Source: Sabellastarte sp. h YS-2021 (Eukaryota; Annelida; Polychaeta; Sabellida; Sabellidae). Taken from it: 64,000 nucleotides of DNA. The translations under genes and the position numbers were made by a program. This document shows, piece after piece, positions 48,241 to 60,760 of the stretch. The stretch spans positions 61,619,816 to 61,683,815 of the forward strand of contig OZ024938.1 in NCBI GenBank assembly GCA_964017235.1, in the 5' to 3' direction. Numbering within the stretch: position 1 is the stretch's first letter; each line of letters opens with the position of its first letter. The notes beneath the pieces are model-generated. The model ran no database searches. It was not told where the DNA came from and saw nothing but the letters and a program-made list of their open reading frames with translations.

Positions 48241-48598
48241 ATGTTAATATTGTCAAAAACATGCATGTGATAAACTTTATTCTAACATGACACGGATGTG
48301 TCAGTGATTCTGATTGGGTAAAAGACGAAATACTTCAAGAGTAAAATACAACTTAACCCTGTAGCTCCCTAATATCGCTCATTATGGTTCTCGTAACAAT
48401 AAACGTTTTTCCACAAAATTTGCAACAATTATTCATCTTAAAATAATTGGTCATGTTAGAATAGGAATAAGCCCCTCCAAAACCAGGGTATATGCAGAAT
48501 TTTAAAATGGTTTGAGGTTATAAACCCCGAAGGCAAAATTCTGCGCATACCCTGGTTTGGTCGGGGGTTATTCCTACAGTAAGCGACGGAGTTGGGTA

Positions 48599-48903
48599 GT
48601 GGTTTTCTACCAGTGAACGCCCACTTTATATATCTTTATTAGAGGTCAAGGACAAATGCTTCTATTTGCAAACAAAATGGACGTTCACTTGTATTTCTGG
48701 TTTGCGATAAACATGGCCGATAATAGAGATATATTGTCAAAATACATCACTTTCAAAGAAATGTTCTAAGGCAGATTTAAAGCATTAATTCCCTTGAATG
48801 TCATTTGATAATTTGGTTGAAGAAGAACATAAACTAAGCCTCCAAGTATAAGATAAACGTTAACTATTATCTTAAACACGGACGTTCACTGGTAGAAAGC
48901 CAC
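48599..48903. mobile_element. TA-flanked MITE, family GTGGCTTTCTACCAGTGAACG, complete copy
   Basis: 305 bp; left TIR GTGGTTTTCTACCAGTGAAC, right TIR the complement of GTGGCTTTCTACCAGTGAAC, TA at 48597-48598 and 48904-48905. Fragments at 15955, 19030, 36728, 41285 and 48180 belong to the same family. Confidence 0.85.
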
Positions 48904-48905
48904 TA

Positions 48906-48966
48906 CTGCTCAGCCAGTGAATTTCGTCTGGCTTCACTGGGGTGACGAAATTCACTGGCTGAGCAG
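48906..48966. mobile_element. 61-bp minimal palindromic MITE, family CTGCTCAGCCAGTG
   Basis: TA, then CTGCTCAGCCAGTGAATTTC, a 20-odd base centre, then the exact complement of that arm, then TA (48904-48905 and 48967-48968). It is an internal-deletion derivative of the 215-217 bp elements. It shares its left TA with the right TA of 48599-48903. Confidence 0.85.
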
Positions 48967-49540
48967 TAGCTGTACTCTATCACTGGGCGATAATAAAGGC
49001 ATTACCGACGGCATACCATTGCCGACGTATATAAAAGAAACAATCGGCAGGCCAAGGTTTATTTTTAAAAATAATTGTCAACATTATACTGACTATATTT
49101 GGAATGTGTAGCTATTCCATTATTGTACAAACGAGACCCAGGTTATGTTTGTGGTTGTCACTTAGTGACTATTTCTAAACCTTTAAACAAAAATTCGAAC
49201 TTAGATATTACGTCATGTCGCACCCGTATATAGTGCTAATTCATCATATAAACAGTTGTTTTCTTTAAACTTTTTTCCCATTTGTAATAGACTAAAATAA
49301 GATCACAGGAAAAGAATATAAAAATATCAGTATCTTTCTGAGGAGTATGTTATATAGCTGTGACAAGTATTTACTATAGTTGGGAAAACATATATGCGTG
49401 AAAACTCATTATCAAAACACAATTGAAATGACTGAAACTATAAAAGAAAAAAAAAATATTTTGATTCCCTTGCCACCATCTGTAATGTGCAGTTCTTATA
49501 TTTGCAATCAGAATATAAAACATTACATATACTTAAATTA

Positions 49541-49569
49541 ATATAACAATAAAAAAATAACTACAGTCA
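49541..49569. repeat. 29-bp direct repeat also found at 51393-51421
   Basis: Identical 29-base sequence on both sides of the DNA element, starting ATATAACAATAAAAAAATAA. It is best explained as a tandem 34-bp duplication present before the element inserted at an AT inside it. Confidence 0.75.
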
Positions 49570-49576
49570 TATTTAT

Positions 49577-51392
49577 CACAGCAGGCAAACGCCTTGAAAT
49601 GTCGTTGATTTAGAGTTGCACATTATCAACTACTAAATCTAAGTTAGTTTTCTGACATGAAAAAGTAGTGATATTTTAACCAGAAATCATGGTGATTTTT
49701 GGTTGAAAATTTGACACGGACACAATTTCAACACTATTTCAAAGCTGGATTTCTGACTGAAAAAAGTGGTGATACTTCATAAAAAAAAATCACCACTAAA
49801 TCAAGTTAGGTTTTTTAACATGAAATCTTAGTCATGTTATTGAACAGAAAACAGGTTGAATATTGGGAAATGAATGACTAGTAATCATTGATTGAAAATT
49901 CTTTTTCTAGAGGGTGATATAATGATTAAGTCTAATTTTTTGAAAGAACTATTATTGCAATAGTTTTTAAATTTTTAGGTATTTGTAAAGCAAAGACTAA
50001 TTTTTAACAATTATAAAGATGATAAAGATTATGTGTGCATGTACTTGTAGCTTTTATCCATTCTCCTTGTTAATTTATAGCAACAACAAAACTGATGCAC
50101 CCAAATATAATTTTTATAATTTATAATTATATTTTGATTAATGCAATTCCTGATAATTAAAAAAAAACATTTTGAAGTCAAACTTATCTTAAATAAAAAA
50201 AAGATAAATTCAAACTTATTCATCAAAACTTAGTAATTTGAATTTGTTTCTCACATTCTCCCATACACAAATAACTAGTTTTCAGTTTGCAAGTTTACAC
50301 TGAAAACTTCTCTATGCAGAACCTAACCTATAACATTTTATCACTCAACAGTGAGGTTGGGGGGGGGGGGGGGGGGGGTCCTGGATTTTGTTATCTGTAC
50401 CCTGCTACACAGAACATTAGACCTGTGACTAAAAGTAATTACATAACACAGTAGGGGTGGAGGTGGGGGTTTACCCTTGCTCACTTCTTTAGGTCTGTTT
50501 TTTGTGGTCAGAACTGACAACTAATTAAGGTAGGGAGTAATGGGTGTAGTTCTACAAATGTGGCTTTTCTTGTGTTTTTTTTTTCAGTTTATATGACAAA
50601 GTTGTATGAGACAGAAGCATCTGAACTGAGCATTGTGGCTTTGCTACATGATTATAGCTCTTTATAATTACAATATAATTATAGCCAACTTAATAAAACA
50701 TTTAAAAGACTGATTGGATAAAATACTGAAGATATAAATAATGTCACAATTGTTTGTTATTTACAAAAAAAAAAAAATTATTTTAAAATTTCACAAAAAG
50801 AATTTTAATTGAAGGCACTGAATAATACCGGTCCTATTAATAACATAAAAATGGGTACCTAGTTGGAAAATATGGATTTACATATCTTGAGCAATTATAT
50901 TTGAAAGCTGATGCAAAATTATGTGTTATTACAATGTCATCAGAAATAGAATATTGAATATACAATGATTCATGAAAACATGTCATCTTGGAAAGAATTA
51001 ATTACTTTGAAGATGTATTAAAATTGTAAAATATGCATATGGATAGTTATTGTATAATATTATTAAGAAGCTATAATTATGACACACAAGCTACAATGAT
51101 TCAAATAAAGAAGACAGTGTAAACAACCTGATTTCACCCATTGAATTTAACCCTATTTCATACATTGGATTCAACCAAAAACAGTTTGCAAAATCTACAC
51201 GTATTTCAACCAGATTTCACCCATTGAATTCAACCAGATTTCACCCATTGAATTCAACCTGATTTCACCAATTGAATTCAACCTGATTTCACTGGTTGAA
51301 TCCAACCAAAAACGGTTTGCAAAATCTACACGTATTTCAACCAGATTTCTATGTTGGATTCAACCAGATTTCAAAGTTGCATCCCTGCTGGG
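49577..51392. mobile_element. 1.8-kb DNA element, TIR CCCAGCAGG, TSD AT (copy 2)
   Basis: Same family, order and orientation as 26230-28276, including the G-run (50357-50378) and CAACCTGATTTCAC units, but with fewer 107-bp units and one extra block near 49815-49895. AT at 49575-49576 and 51393-51394. The left TIR has one change (CACAGCAGG). Confidence 0.8.
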
Positions 51393-51429
51393 ATATAACA
51401 ATAAAAAAATAACTACAGTCAAGTGTTAA

Positions 51430-52100
51430 GATACTCTTTAGTGAGTATAATAGTTCATATATTAATACAATAAAGAAACCATTCTGCCCTGACCACAGTA
51501 CTATCCTCGTAATTAACAGTCAGGTTTGTCCACTTTATCCAGCAATCTGTCCCATGATCTGCTCGGCGCCCACTAACACATAATGTCTCTCCTGTGATCT
51601 ATTCAGCATTCATTAACACTATATCCAGATGTTCAGAGTATCTGCACAAGTATGCCCTGTGTGCTACAAGATATGAACTATATTCAAAATTCAGCAAATC
51701 CACTCTCTGGTAGATCCACACAGTATATCCAGTTTACTCCAATAAGAGTTCATCAAAAATGTATGTAAAAAGCAGTTTGAATCTACTTGACACACAGTAT
51801 AGCAGTTTCAAAGACCTTATAGCCTATCAACTTAAAACTGAATTACGAGATCAAGTCTTCTCCATTTTATGTTTAGCTGGAGATTATAGAAGTTTCTAGA
51901 AACAATGTAAACAATACAGGTTCTTTAGTTAATTTAAACATATCAACACATTGACAAAAAAGAACTTTATACAAGGTTCTAGACGCTTAGGGGTTTTCCC
52001 AAATCTCTAAATAGATCACAGAGTGCAAGAAACATCAGTACCAAAAAGGCCCATTCTGCACTGACATACAACAATGTCCTGCTTAAAAGGTAATCTGGCA
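51430..52100. repeat. Non-coding repeat related to 28,920-29,900
   Basis: Shares CAATCTGTCCCATGATCTG, AGCATTCA, AAATCCACT, CAGTTTACTCCAATAAGAG and TTTCTAGAAAC-like blocks. No ORF. Confidence 0.35.
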
Positions 52101-53390
52101 GAGTGCCATTATAGGTAACAGAAAACACAAAAGTTTATGAAAACAAAGTCATACTTCTATATAGGTTAGTTTCTATTCTTCAGTGCCATCTTCCTCACGG
52201 TAGGTTCCTGTTCTGAAGCTCTCAAATAGAACATGATATACAGACAAAGAAAAGATAAGGACTAAACTGAGTGCAAGGTCCAACAAAATTACTGTATATA
52301 AGTGCTTTTTTGTGTGGGGAACTAATTCTCGCTATATAAGTTCACAGTTTCAAAGAGTGCACGCAATAACAGGTCATACCATTTCCCAAGTTCAAGAGGA
52401 TGAAAAAGAGCTGATGAAAAGAATTTGCACAATTTCCAGGAGATAGATGGATGAACAGCTGGGTGTCATCCCCATAAAATAATATTTCACATCCATATAT
52501 TTATCACCTTACTATGGGAGTGGTGTACAGGGGAAATAATTACATTATAATGTCAAGCATACAGAGATGTATTTTTAAAAATCTATTCCAGATTTGATTC
52601 CATTATCCCACTAAATTGTGATTTGGTCTCTGATAGTATTGAACATAACAATGCAAGCATCTTTTGGGTAATTAGATACCCACATAAAGTGATTGTTCCA
52701 TGGTAAAAACTAGTTAGCTGTTAAAACAATTTGAACTCTAATCAGAACTTGGTATCATACCCTTTTGAAAGTCTACACAGACTCCAGGCATATGCCAAAC
52801 AATTTTAGATTCCCTTGACTGAGTGTGTTGTCACTTTTAACAGATATATACAGGTCACAACACGGCAAGTATTGAGGAGGGCAGTGCTAATGAGCTCATA
52901 AGAATCTGCATTGTATACCCTGTAATATTGTACTATTCTGACCTAGTAATTAAATATGACAGCACAATAATATATACAATAGCAAAATCATCAGTTGGCA
53001 TTAATTTGGAACTTTATGGTAATAGCTAGGCAATAAAATAACACTTTTTCTTACCTTTCATCCCATTCTAGAGTTACACATAATATCTTCAGACGCCATG
53101 TGAATTATGTAACCAATCACACAATGACAAGCCCAACAGCTAAGCTTCACTTCTAGCAAGCTAGAACTCACTCTAGAGGCAGATTAGAAATATCAACGAA
53201 ACTAAAAACATCTATATTCTCTTTGGCACATTCAAAATTCAGTTTTAGATTTATATCTTCAAAACTCATACTTTGGAAACATTCAAAATTCACCAAATCC
53301 ATTTATCTTCTAATCCTATTAAAATTCTAACATTTGACAATAATACATTTACATTTATATTCAATTCATAATTTTTAATTCATTGTATCT
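52100..53390. other. AT-rich stretch, nothing recognised
   Basis: No ORF with a domain, no clear TIR or tandem repeat seen by eye. Confidence 0.4.
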
Positions 53391-54185
53391 ACCGTATAGC
53401 ATCCGGTGGATACTATGGATTTCACTTTGTTATGCCGCCGCAGTGTGTAGAGAGATTTCACCGTTACCGATCTAACAAAAAAAAATGTTATAGCTAGTCT
53501 TCTCAAATTTGCAGGATATATTCATAACCATAAAATCTTGCCTGGGAATATTTTTGGCCTTATTTTGAAAAACAAGATGGCTGCCACAGGCATTTTTTCG
53601 ACTCTCAGCAAGGACTTTTGGTGGCCCTCTAGAGCAAAGAGTATTACAGGTAGAGATCTCAAATATATTTTTGGCCTCATTTTGAAAACAAGATGGCAGC
53701 CACGGGCGTTTCTTTGTCAGTCATAAAAAGTGCTTACATCTCCCTTATTATTGGTCCTAGAGTTTTGGGATATTAAACCAACCTATAGCAAATCATGGGC
53801 TGGGAATCTTTTGATGTGGTCTGATTTGATGTAGGACCTCTCCTTCAAGATCAAATGAGGATAGCAAAACTTAAAAGTGCTTATAACTCACTTATTATTG
53901 GTCCTAGAGGTTTGGGATAGTAAACCAACCTATACCTTGCTTATTATTGGTCCTACAGGTTTGGGATGGTAAACCAATTTATAGGAAACCATAGGCTGGG
54001 AATATTCTGGTGTGGTCAGATTTAATAGGATAGCATCTGGTGGATACTATGGATTTTGCTTTGTTACGCCACCGCCGCCGCTGCTGCCATCGCAGTGTGT
54101 AGAGAGATTTCACCATTACCGCTCTAACAAAAAAATATTATAGCTAGCCTTCTCAAATTTGCAGGATATATTCATTACCATAAAA
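53390..54185. repeat. Repeat field of the CAGTGTGTAGAGAGATTTCA type, left part
   Basis: Contains GCATCCGGTGGATACTATGG, CAGTGTGTAGAGAGATTTCA, AATTTGCAGGATATATTCAT and AACAAGATGGCTGCCAC blocks, continued at 60760 after the LINE at 54186-58381 and its flank. The join TTACCATAAAATCTT|T matches 60840-60865, so the LINE 3' end lies inside this repeat. Confidence 0.65.
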
Positions 54186-57100
54186 TCTTTTTTTTTTTTT
54201 ATTTTTTTTTTATTCACATTTAAACATATAAAAGACAAATATTACAGTAAACAATACGATAGCAATAACAAAAAAGACACGATACAACTTACATATACAT
54301 GTATATATGTGTGCTATTTCTACAATATTTTTGATATCATATTTTAGTTATAATTGTTATCTATTCATTTTTTTAACTTTGTTTTCAATTAGAGTGGAGA
54401 AGTCACAGTTACATACAATGCACACAAACAAAATACAAAACACATTACAATGGTACAATTTCTTATCAATTGTTATTCAAACTGGATACCAGCTATTCCA
54501 TTTAAACATACAATGAAATTCACATATTTGTGATAAGCACTGATTATGAACACTATAAAATAATGAAGAAATTAGTTACATACCTACAAATATTTTACTA
54601 AGGCTCTGCCACTGTTTTAGGAAAACATCATGTTTTTCGTCCAGCCTGGCCACATATTCATGTTCTAGGTATATTTTCTTTAAATAATTGATAAAATTGT
54701 GCAAGAATAGTTGACTATTATGCTTTGAATTTTGAAATATGTAAGTTTTTGCTGCAAAATATATAGTATTAAGAGCAATGTTTGAACTATTTTCTATTGA
54801 CCCAAAGATAATATCTTTTTCATTTACTCGAAAGTCAGCTTCAGCATTTACCTTAATAAAAGTTTGAATTTCCCCCCAAAAAGTTTTAACTTTTTCACAG
54901 TCAACAAACAAATGTTTAATTGTTTCAACATGATTGCCACAAATACCACAAGTTCTGTCAGTAGTTATCTTGACAGTAGCCAGATAGTCCTTTGTTCCCA
55001 AGATTCTATATAAAATGCGATATTGAGTCCATACAAGGAAATTGTCTTTCACAGTTTTGAAGCATATGTTAAAGATTTTATGCCAGTCAGAGCTTGACAT
55101 GGTTGTCCTAAAACATTCCTCCCAGAAGGAATAAATTGGCTTATTGTCTTGATTGTCAAAATCAGTAAGTACTTTATAAAAGTCCCTACTACCCTTTTTA
55201 GACTTTTTGAGCAGTCTTATATTATTTGGATAAATTGGTTTCACACTTACTGTGCATTTCAATCTTAGCTTTGCTAGTGTACCTTTGATACAGGTAATTA
55301 CTCTATGGTATTCTAGGAAGTTTGTTTTAATGCCGAACATGCTTTGCAACAAATTCTGGGTCACAAAGACACCCTCATTGCTTATCATATCCCCAAGACA
55401 TATTATTCCCTTTTTATACCAGTGCGGTAAGTATAAATGGGCTTTTGATATTTCCGGATTATACCACAAAGGACTGTAAAGTGCATTATTATTGCTATTC
55501 ATTTGAATCCTGCTCTGTAGTTTACCCCATGCATTCAAGACTTGTGACCAAAATTTGTTTGTGCATTTCCTTGCAACAGATTTGGCGTATTCTGATCCCA
55601 ACATGATCAGATTTGTAGGAGACTGAATGTATGGTTTTGCTGAATATACCCAATTTGCATCATGGTTTACGTACATTCTTCGAATCCATGTACATTTCAA
55701 TGCGGCTATAAAATTATTGAGATCAATCATATTTAGGCCACCATTTAGATAGTTTTTTTTAAAGTTGATCTTTTGATCTTGTCTGGTTTATTGTCCCAAA
55801 TAAATTTGAAGAAGGCATTTTCTAAGGTTTTTACCACATCCACCTCTGGGGATGGGAGGCAGAGAAATAAGTGACTTAATTTTGATAAGGCTAGTGTTTT
55901 TATGATTGTTATCTTGCCAATTGGGGTCAAATGTCTTTGGGTCCAAGTACAGATCATTTTTTTAATGCTCGCAATTACAGGCGTATAGTTTAATTTTGTC
56001 ATCTGCTCCAAGTTAACAGAAAAATTTATCCCTAAGAGATCAAAAGAAGTAGCTCCCCATTTCAGAATTTGGTCTGTGTCTAATTTTTCGGAAGAATAGC
56101 TTTTCTTACCTATCCATATTATTTTGGTTTTATCAGCATTTATAGTTAGACCTGAAAAAGACCCAAACATTACGAGTGTGTTAAGTGCAGCATTTAGAGA
56201 CTTTTTAGTGCCATTTAAAATTAGAGTTGTATCATCAGCAAATTGGGTAAGTTTGTACTCCCTCCCATCAATAAAAATTCCTTTGATATCCTTGTTGTTA
56301 ACTATCATTAAGTATAATACCTGTGCGCAAAGTAGAAATAAGTAGGGCGACAGTGGGTCTCCCTGCCTACATCCTTGTTCTATATCAAATAAACCAGATA
56401 GCACTCCACACTGCATTACACTTGCTTGAATATTGGTGTTCATAATTTTTATCCATCTTTGAAAACTGTTTTTAAATCAAAAAAAATTCAATATTGAATC
56501 TAAAAATTTCCAAGAGACAGAATCAAAGGCCTTTTGGAAGTCAATGAGCATTAAAAGACCAGGTATATTTTCCTTTTTTGTGTAGTGCATGATGTCATAA
56601 ATTAACCTTATATTTTCACCAATAAAGCGGTTTGGAACAAACCCAGACTGTGTTGGGGAGATAATTTTTTCAAGTACAGATTTCAGCCTTGCAGATAATG
56701 CTGATGAAGCAATTTTATAAATAACCGATAGAAGTGAAACTGGTCTCCAGTTTTTGAGTAAGTGTCTTGGCTTGTCTCCCTTTGGGAGGCAGGAGATAAT
56801 ACATTGCCTTAATGATATGGACAACTGTCCACTGATATAACTTTCATTTAATGCCCTCAGAACAAAATATTTCAATTTTCCCCAGAAGACCTTGAAAAAT
56901 TCAGATGGAAAACCATCGATACCAGGACACTTGTTGTTTTTCATTTGTTTTAGAGAATTACTTATTTCATTAACAGTTAGTAAACCTTCAAGAGATTCTG
57001 CATCAGTTATTGATAGCTTATGTAAACTTGACAGAGATTCCAGATCCTTCAAATAGGATTCAGGTTCAGAACACTCTCTTCTTTTGAACAGGTTTTGGTA

Positions 57101-58381
57101 AAAAGTTTTTACTTCTTCAAGGATTTTAGTTTGATCATGTATAACCTTTCCATCATCAGTAACCAATTTCCTTATAGTTTTCTCCATATATAAATGTTTC
57201 TCTAAAGCACAGAAATATCTAGAGGGCTTCTCGCCTTCAGAAAGCCATTTTGCCCGGGACCGTATCATATTACCTTTTAGTTTTTCGGCGCGGATGCTTT
57301 CCAAGTCTTTTTTTTTATCTTCAAGATCTGATAAATTATCTATATTAACTTTGCTCTCCAAAAGCTCAATTTCTTTAACCAATGTACTCTCTTTTTGGCA
57401 AGATGTTTTTTTAAGCATGGCAGAAAATTTTACTGTTTCACCTCTTATTTGAAGAAGTAAGACCTCAAGGAACTGACTGTCAGTGATAGTAAAATTAATG
57501 CATTCATCAGACAAACTACTGACGGAAATTGGGTTATACACTGGTACTGCATAGTTCATTTTTTCTTTGTCTATTATGTTATTGATATAAATTAAGTAAT
57601 CTTTATTTTTTAACAAAGAACAATTAAATTTCCATAAACCCCTACCTTTCACAAATTTACACATCAGTATGTCGAGCTGGATGATAGAATGATCTGATCG
57701 ATATCCAGGTTTTATTGAGCAAGAGTTAATCCAATCTTTTAGATTGTCTGAAATTATAAAATAGTCAAGGCGGGCCTGTCTAAAAGGATTCTTTCGGCGC
57801 CATGTGTATCTTACTAAATCATTGTTTTCATATCGAAATGCATCAAAAAACCCAAGAGTATTCATTATTTCGAGGACAGTATTTCTTGCCCTGGGGTTAT
57901 TAAGATGTCTATAATTAGAGCTATCTTTTAAGCGGTCAAGTATCAAATTGAAATCACCACACATTATGCAATGGTCATGCTCAGACAATTCAATTTGTTG
58001 TTTGACAAATTCAAAAAAGTCAGGAGAGTCTGAATTTGGTGCATAGATATTAATCAAACGAAACCTTAAATCATTGATTGTTAGGAGAACAGAAATGAAA
58101 TTTCCATTATTATCTACTTTCATTGAATTGGCTTTGTATTCAAAATTCCTTTTCAACATTATGGCAACTCCTCTAGAATTGGATTTTTTTCCATTTAAGA
58201 AACACTCCCCCTGCCACAAATTTTTAATGAATTTTTTGTCCTCCATCAACCAGTGGGTGTCCTGTAGACAGTATATTTCTGAGTCTAAGTCTTCAAGATA
58301 TTTGAGAACATCAGCACGCTTTTTCAGGTCCCGTAGTCCTTGACAATTCATTGATGTTATTCGAATGTTTGATGCTGTCAT
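54186..58381 (-). mobile_element. L1/Tx1-type LINE with nearly intact ORF2 (LINE-B)
   Basis: ORF2 starts at ATG 58381 and ends at 54576, about 1,268 codons. APE domain residues 1-240: SMNCQG, LQDTHW, INIYAP, CGDFN, RLDYFIIS, SDHSI. RT: NWRPVSLLSVIYKI, LLMLIDFQKAFDSVSW, GCRQGDPLSPYLF and FADD (56231-56242). C-terminus with CGICGNHVETIKHLFVDC. Only two lesions are seen: an in-frame TGA at 56477-56479 where LINE-A has Gly, and a one-base loss in an A-run near 55752-55759. The 3' UTR runs to a poly(A) tail (T-run near 54187-54212). No ORF1 was recognised upstream, so the 5' end is uncertain. Confidence 0.92.
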
Positions 58382-58389
58382 AGTTTACA

Positions 58390-59150
58390 AAATGTAATAA
58401 ATTTGTATCTAGAGATGAGCACAGTGCCAGACTGTAAATTAAACTCCAGATTAACAATTTTCAGTGGCTGATCCATAGTTCTAACTTTTTGAACAAGTGT
58501 TTGCATACAAGCCAATAAAAATAGCTGTTGATGCGCATTTGAACATAAGAAAACATACACACAAGATTACAAAATTCACAATTAATATACAAGAAACACC
58601 TAACATACAAAACATATATTTTCAGACACTTAAGTTTAGCAAGAGGTTGCGTGTCTATCCAACAAAATAGAGTGACATAAATAAATGACATAATATTAAA
58701 GATTAGCTCTAAACTTTGACAGGTTTGTAATAATAGCACTGGGAAAGTATAAAAAATTGATAATAAAGTTTGATCTGTTACTATATGCAAGATTACATTC
58801 TACTTCTGTGTGTCAAAAAACTTGATTTAAGCCGATACTGCTGTTACGAAAAGGGCTAAAGTGGGCTAGTTTTAGATTATTATTTCTTTCATACTTAACA
58901 CTGGGGCATTAGCCTTGCTTAAGGCTCAAATCCGTACCATATGTTTTCATACTTGTACATAGATATTTGGTATTCGTGAAGTACACAGATATTTGGTATT
59001 CATAAAGCACTCATGCATGTTTTGAGATATAAACTGAGCAGACATGTTAATTGTAAGAGTACATTATGCAAAATGACCATGTTTTCTGTATATTTTCTCT
59101 TAATTACTAGGGTACTTCAGCCTTAAGGAAGGCTACTGGGGCATTAATAT
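58390..59150. other. AT-rich sequence upstream of LINE-B ORF2, nothing firm
   Basis: Could be 5' LINE sequence or a decayed ORF1, but the short open frames show no coiled coil or RNA-binding motif. Confidence 0.3.
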
Positions 59151-59395
59151 CTATATGAGCAATTCAATTTTAATTCAATTTCAATTCAAGCTTTTATGGT
59201 GCTTAATCACCATCACAGGACAAACTCTAAGTTGGTCACATCCTTGCCATCCTCCATCCCATAGTCCGTTATCCACTTGCCTGATAACTGTGAGAGGAAA
59301 CCGGAGAACCTGTAGTAAACTCACACTGAAAAGCAGCCCAGGTAGTGACCCACATATATCAGTCATGATGCACTGATTGAACCCTTTAACCTACT
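59150..59395 (-). repeat. SINE-like repeat with AATTGAATT tail
   Basis: Minus strand: GGGTTCAATCAGTGCATCAT near the head (B-box-like), body with GGTTCTCCGGTTTCCTCTCA and GATGGTGATTAAGCACCATA (short hairpin), ending in ATTGAATTAAAATTGAATTG. Single copy in the window. Confidence 0.5.
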
Positions 59396-59399
59396 TTAA

Positions 59400-60760
59400 C
59401 AAAATATGTCACAAACGTATAAATTTATCAATTTATGCTTAGATTCTATACCGGTTTTGGTATCTCATATGTGCATACTTGCAGATATTGCTCATTATAA
59501 TTTCGTATTGAGTTTCAGTTATCAATATACTTGTATTGCAGAGGGTAAGTCTATCCAAATTCTGTGGAATTTATATAGCATTTCTAGCTTTAGATGAGAC
59601 GTTATATTTGCTTTTAATCATATTTCCAAATTGTCCATCTATTTCACAATATTTCAGGTTGCAGTATTATAACTCGATGTATGGTGTGGCCGAGTTTAAA
59701 AAATTGTGTGAAACAGAGCATTTTTATTAAACCAGGTTATTTGTTTATGACAGAATTTCTGTGAGTACAAAAAAAAAACAAAAAAAAACAAAAAAACAAA
59801 AAAAAATCCTCCCAAGTTTTCTTTACTATCTTTGACGTGAGTTTTTTGCCACATTTCTTGACTACTGCTAGCTTTACATTTATTATTAAAATTAAAGTGT
59901 TTTGCAACAACAACAAAAAAAAAAAAAAAAAAAACACATACAGGCCCTAATTTAGAAAAGTAGCAACAACGAAAAAAACTGAATTCAGTATTAACAGCTG
60001 TACACATCTAACTAAACTTTTGACAGTAGGAACAAGTTTCAGGCGAATTTCTTGCCTAATTATAGGGCTTTACCACTTTTTAACTAAAATGTAGAGTACA
60101 ACTGTCATGCATGAGAACTTCATAATATTCCAGATTGCAGCATAATATTTTACTTTATTAATTCATTTAATGCTAGTTTCGTACTTTGAACACTACCATG
60201 GACCATAGTTATGAAATAGCACAAGTACATATGTCACTCCTACCATTGTTTTTAAAAAAACAAAAACAAAAAAAAACTCATACTGTAGTTACTAATTATG
60301 TATTTATCATAGAATTATCTTTAACTCTTTAACTGTGACAGTAGACACTCCATGTTTGCTGTATCAGCTATTGATTTTGGTATGCAAATGCTCCAGCAAA
60401 TTTTAGGCATTTTTATGCCATATTTTTACTTGTTTAGCTTTTAGTTGATGTCCAAAATGACACAAAAAAGTGATGTATATAGTTAAGCAAGAGAAATCAA
60501 ATAATTTTGGAATATATGTTCATTCAGAATTCAGTTTATACAATTAAGCACCATATATATGAGCTTTAAACGCAACACAGTTTTATTTATACAAGTAAAA
60601 TACGCATTGTTGTTGAATTTCTTTCTTGACTGCCAAAACAGATGCAGATATTTAAACATACCTGGTTTTAAAGCTAGATTAATATGGCAATGTTATTAAC
60701 TTTTAACCAGTTGAATTTTCTACGAAGCTTGAAATTTACCAAATAAACTACAATGAATTT
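59400..60760. other. AT-rich, low-complexity stretch, no gene seen
   Basis: Contains A/C-rich simple repeats (59769-59805, 59909-59935, 60248-60278) that create spurious Phe-rich open frames. No domain or element recognised. Confidence 0.5.

Noticed and set aside
49541-51421. 29-bp target-site duplication
   Set aside because: It does not abut the left TIR and the AT dinucleotide fits both copies; a prior tandem duplication is simpler.
59696-60007. Phe-rich minus-strand frame resembling a membrane protein
   Set aside because: Created by A-rich simple repeats read on the opposite strand.
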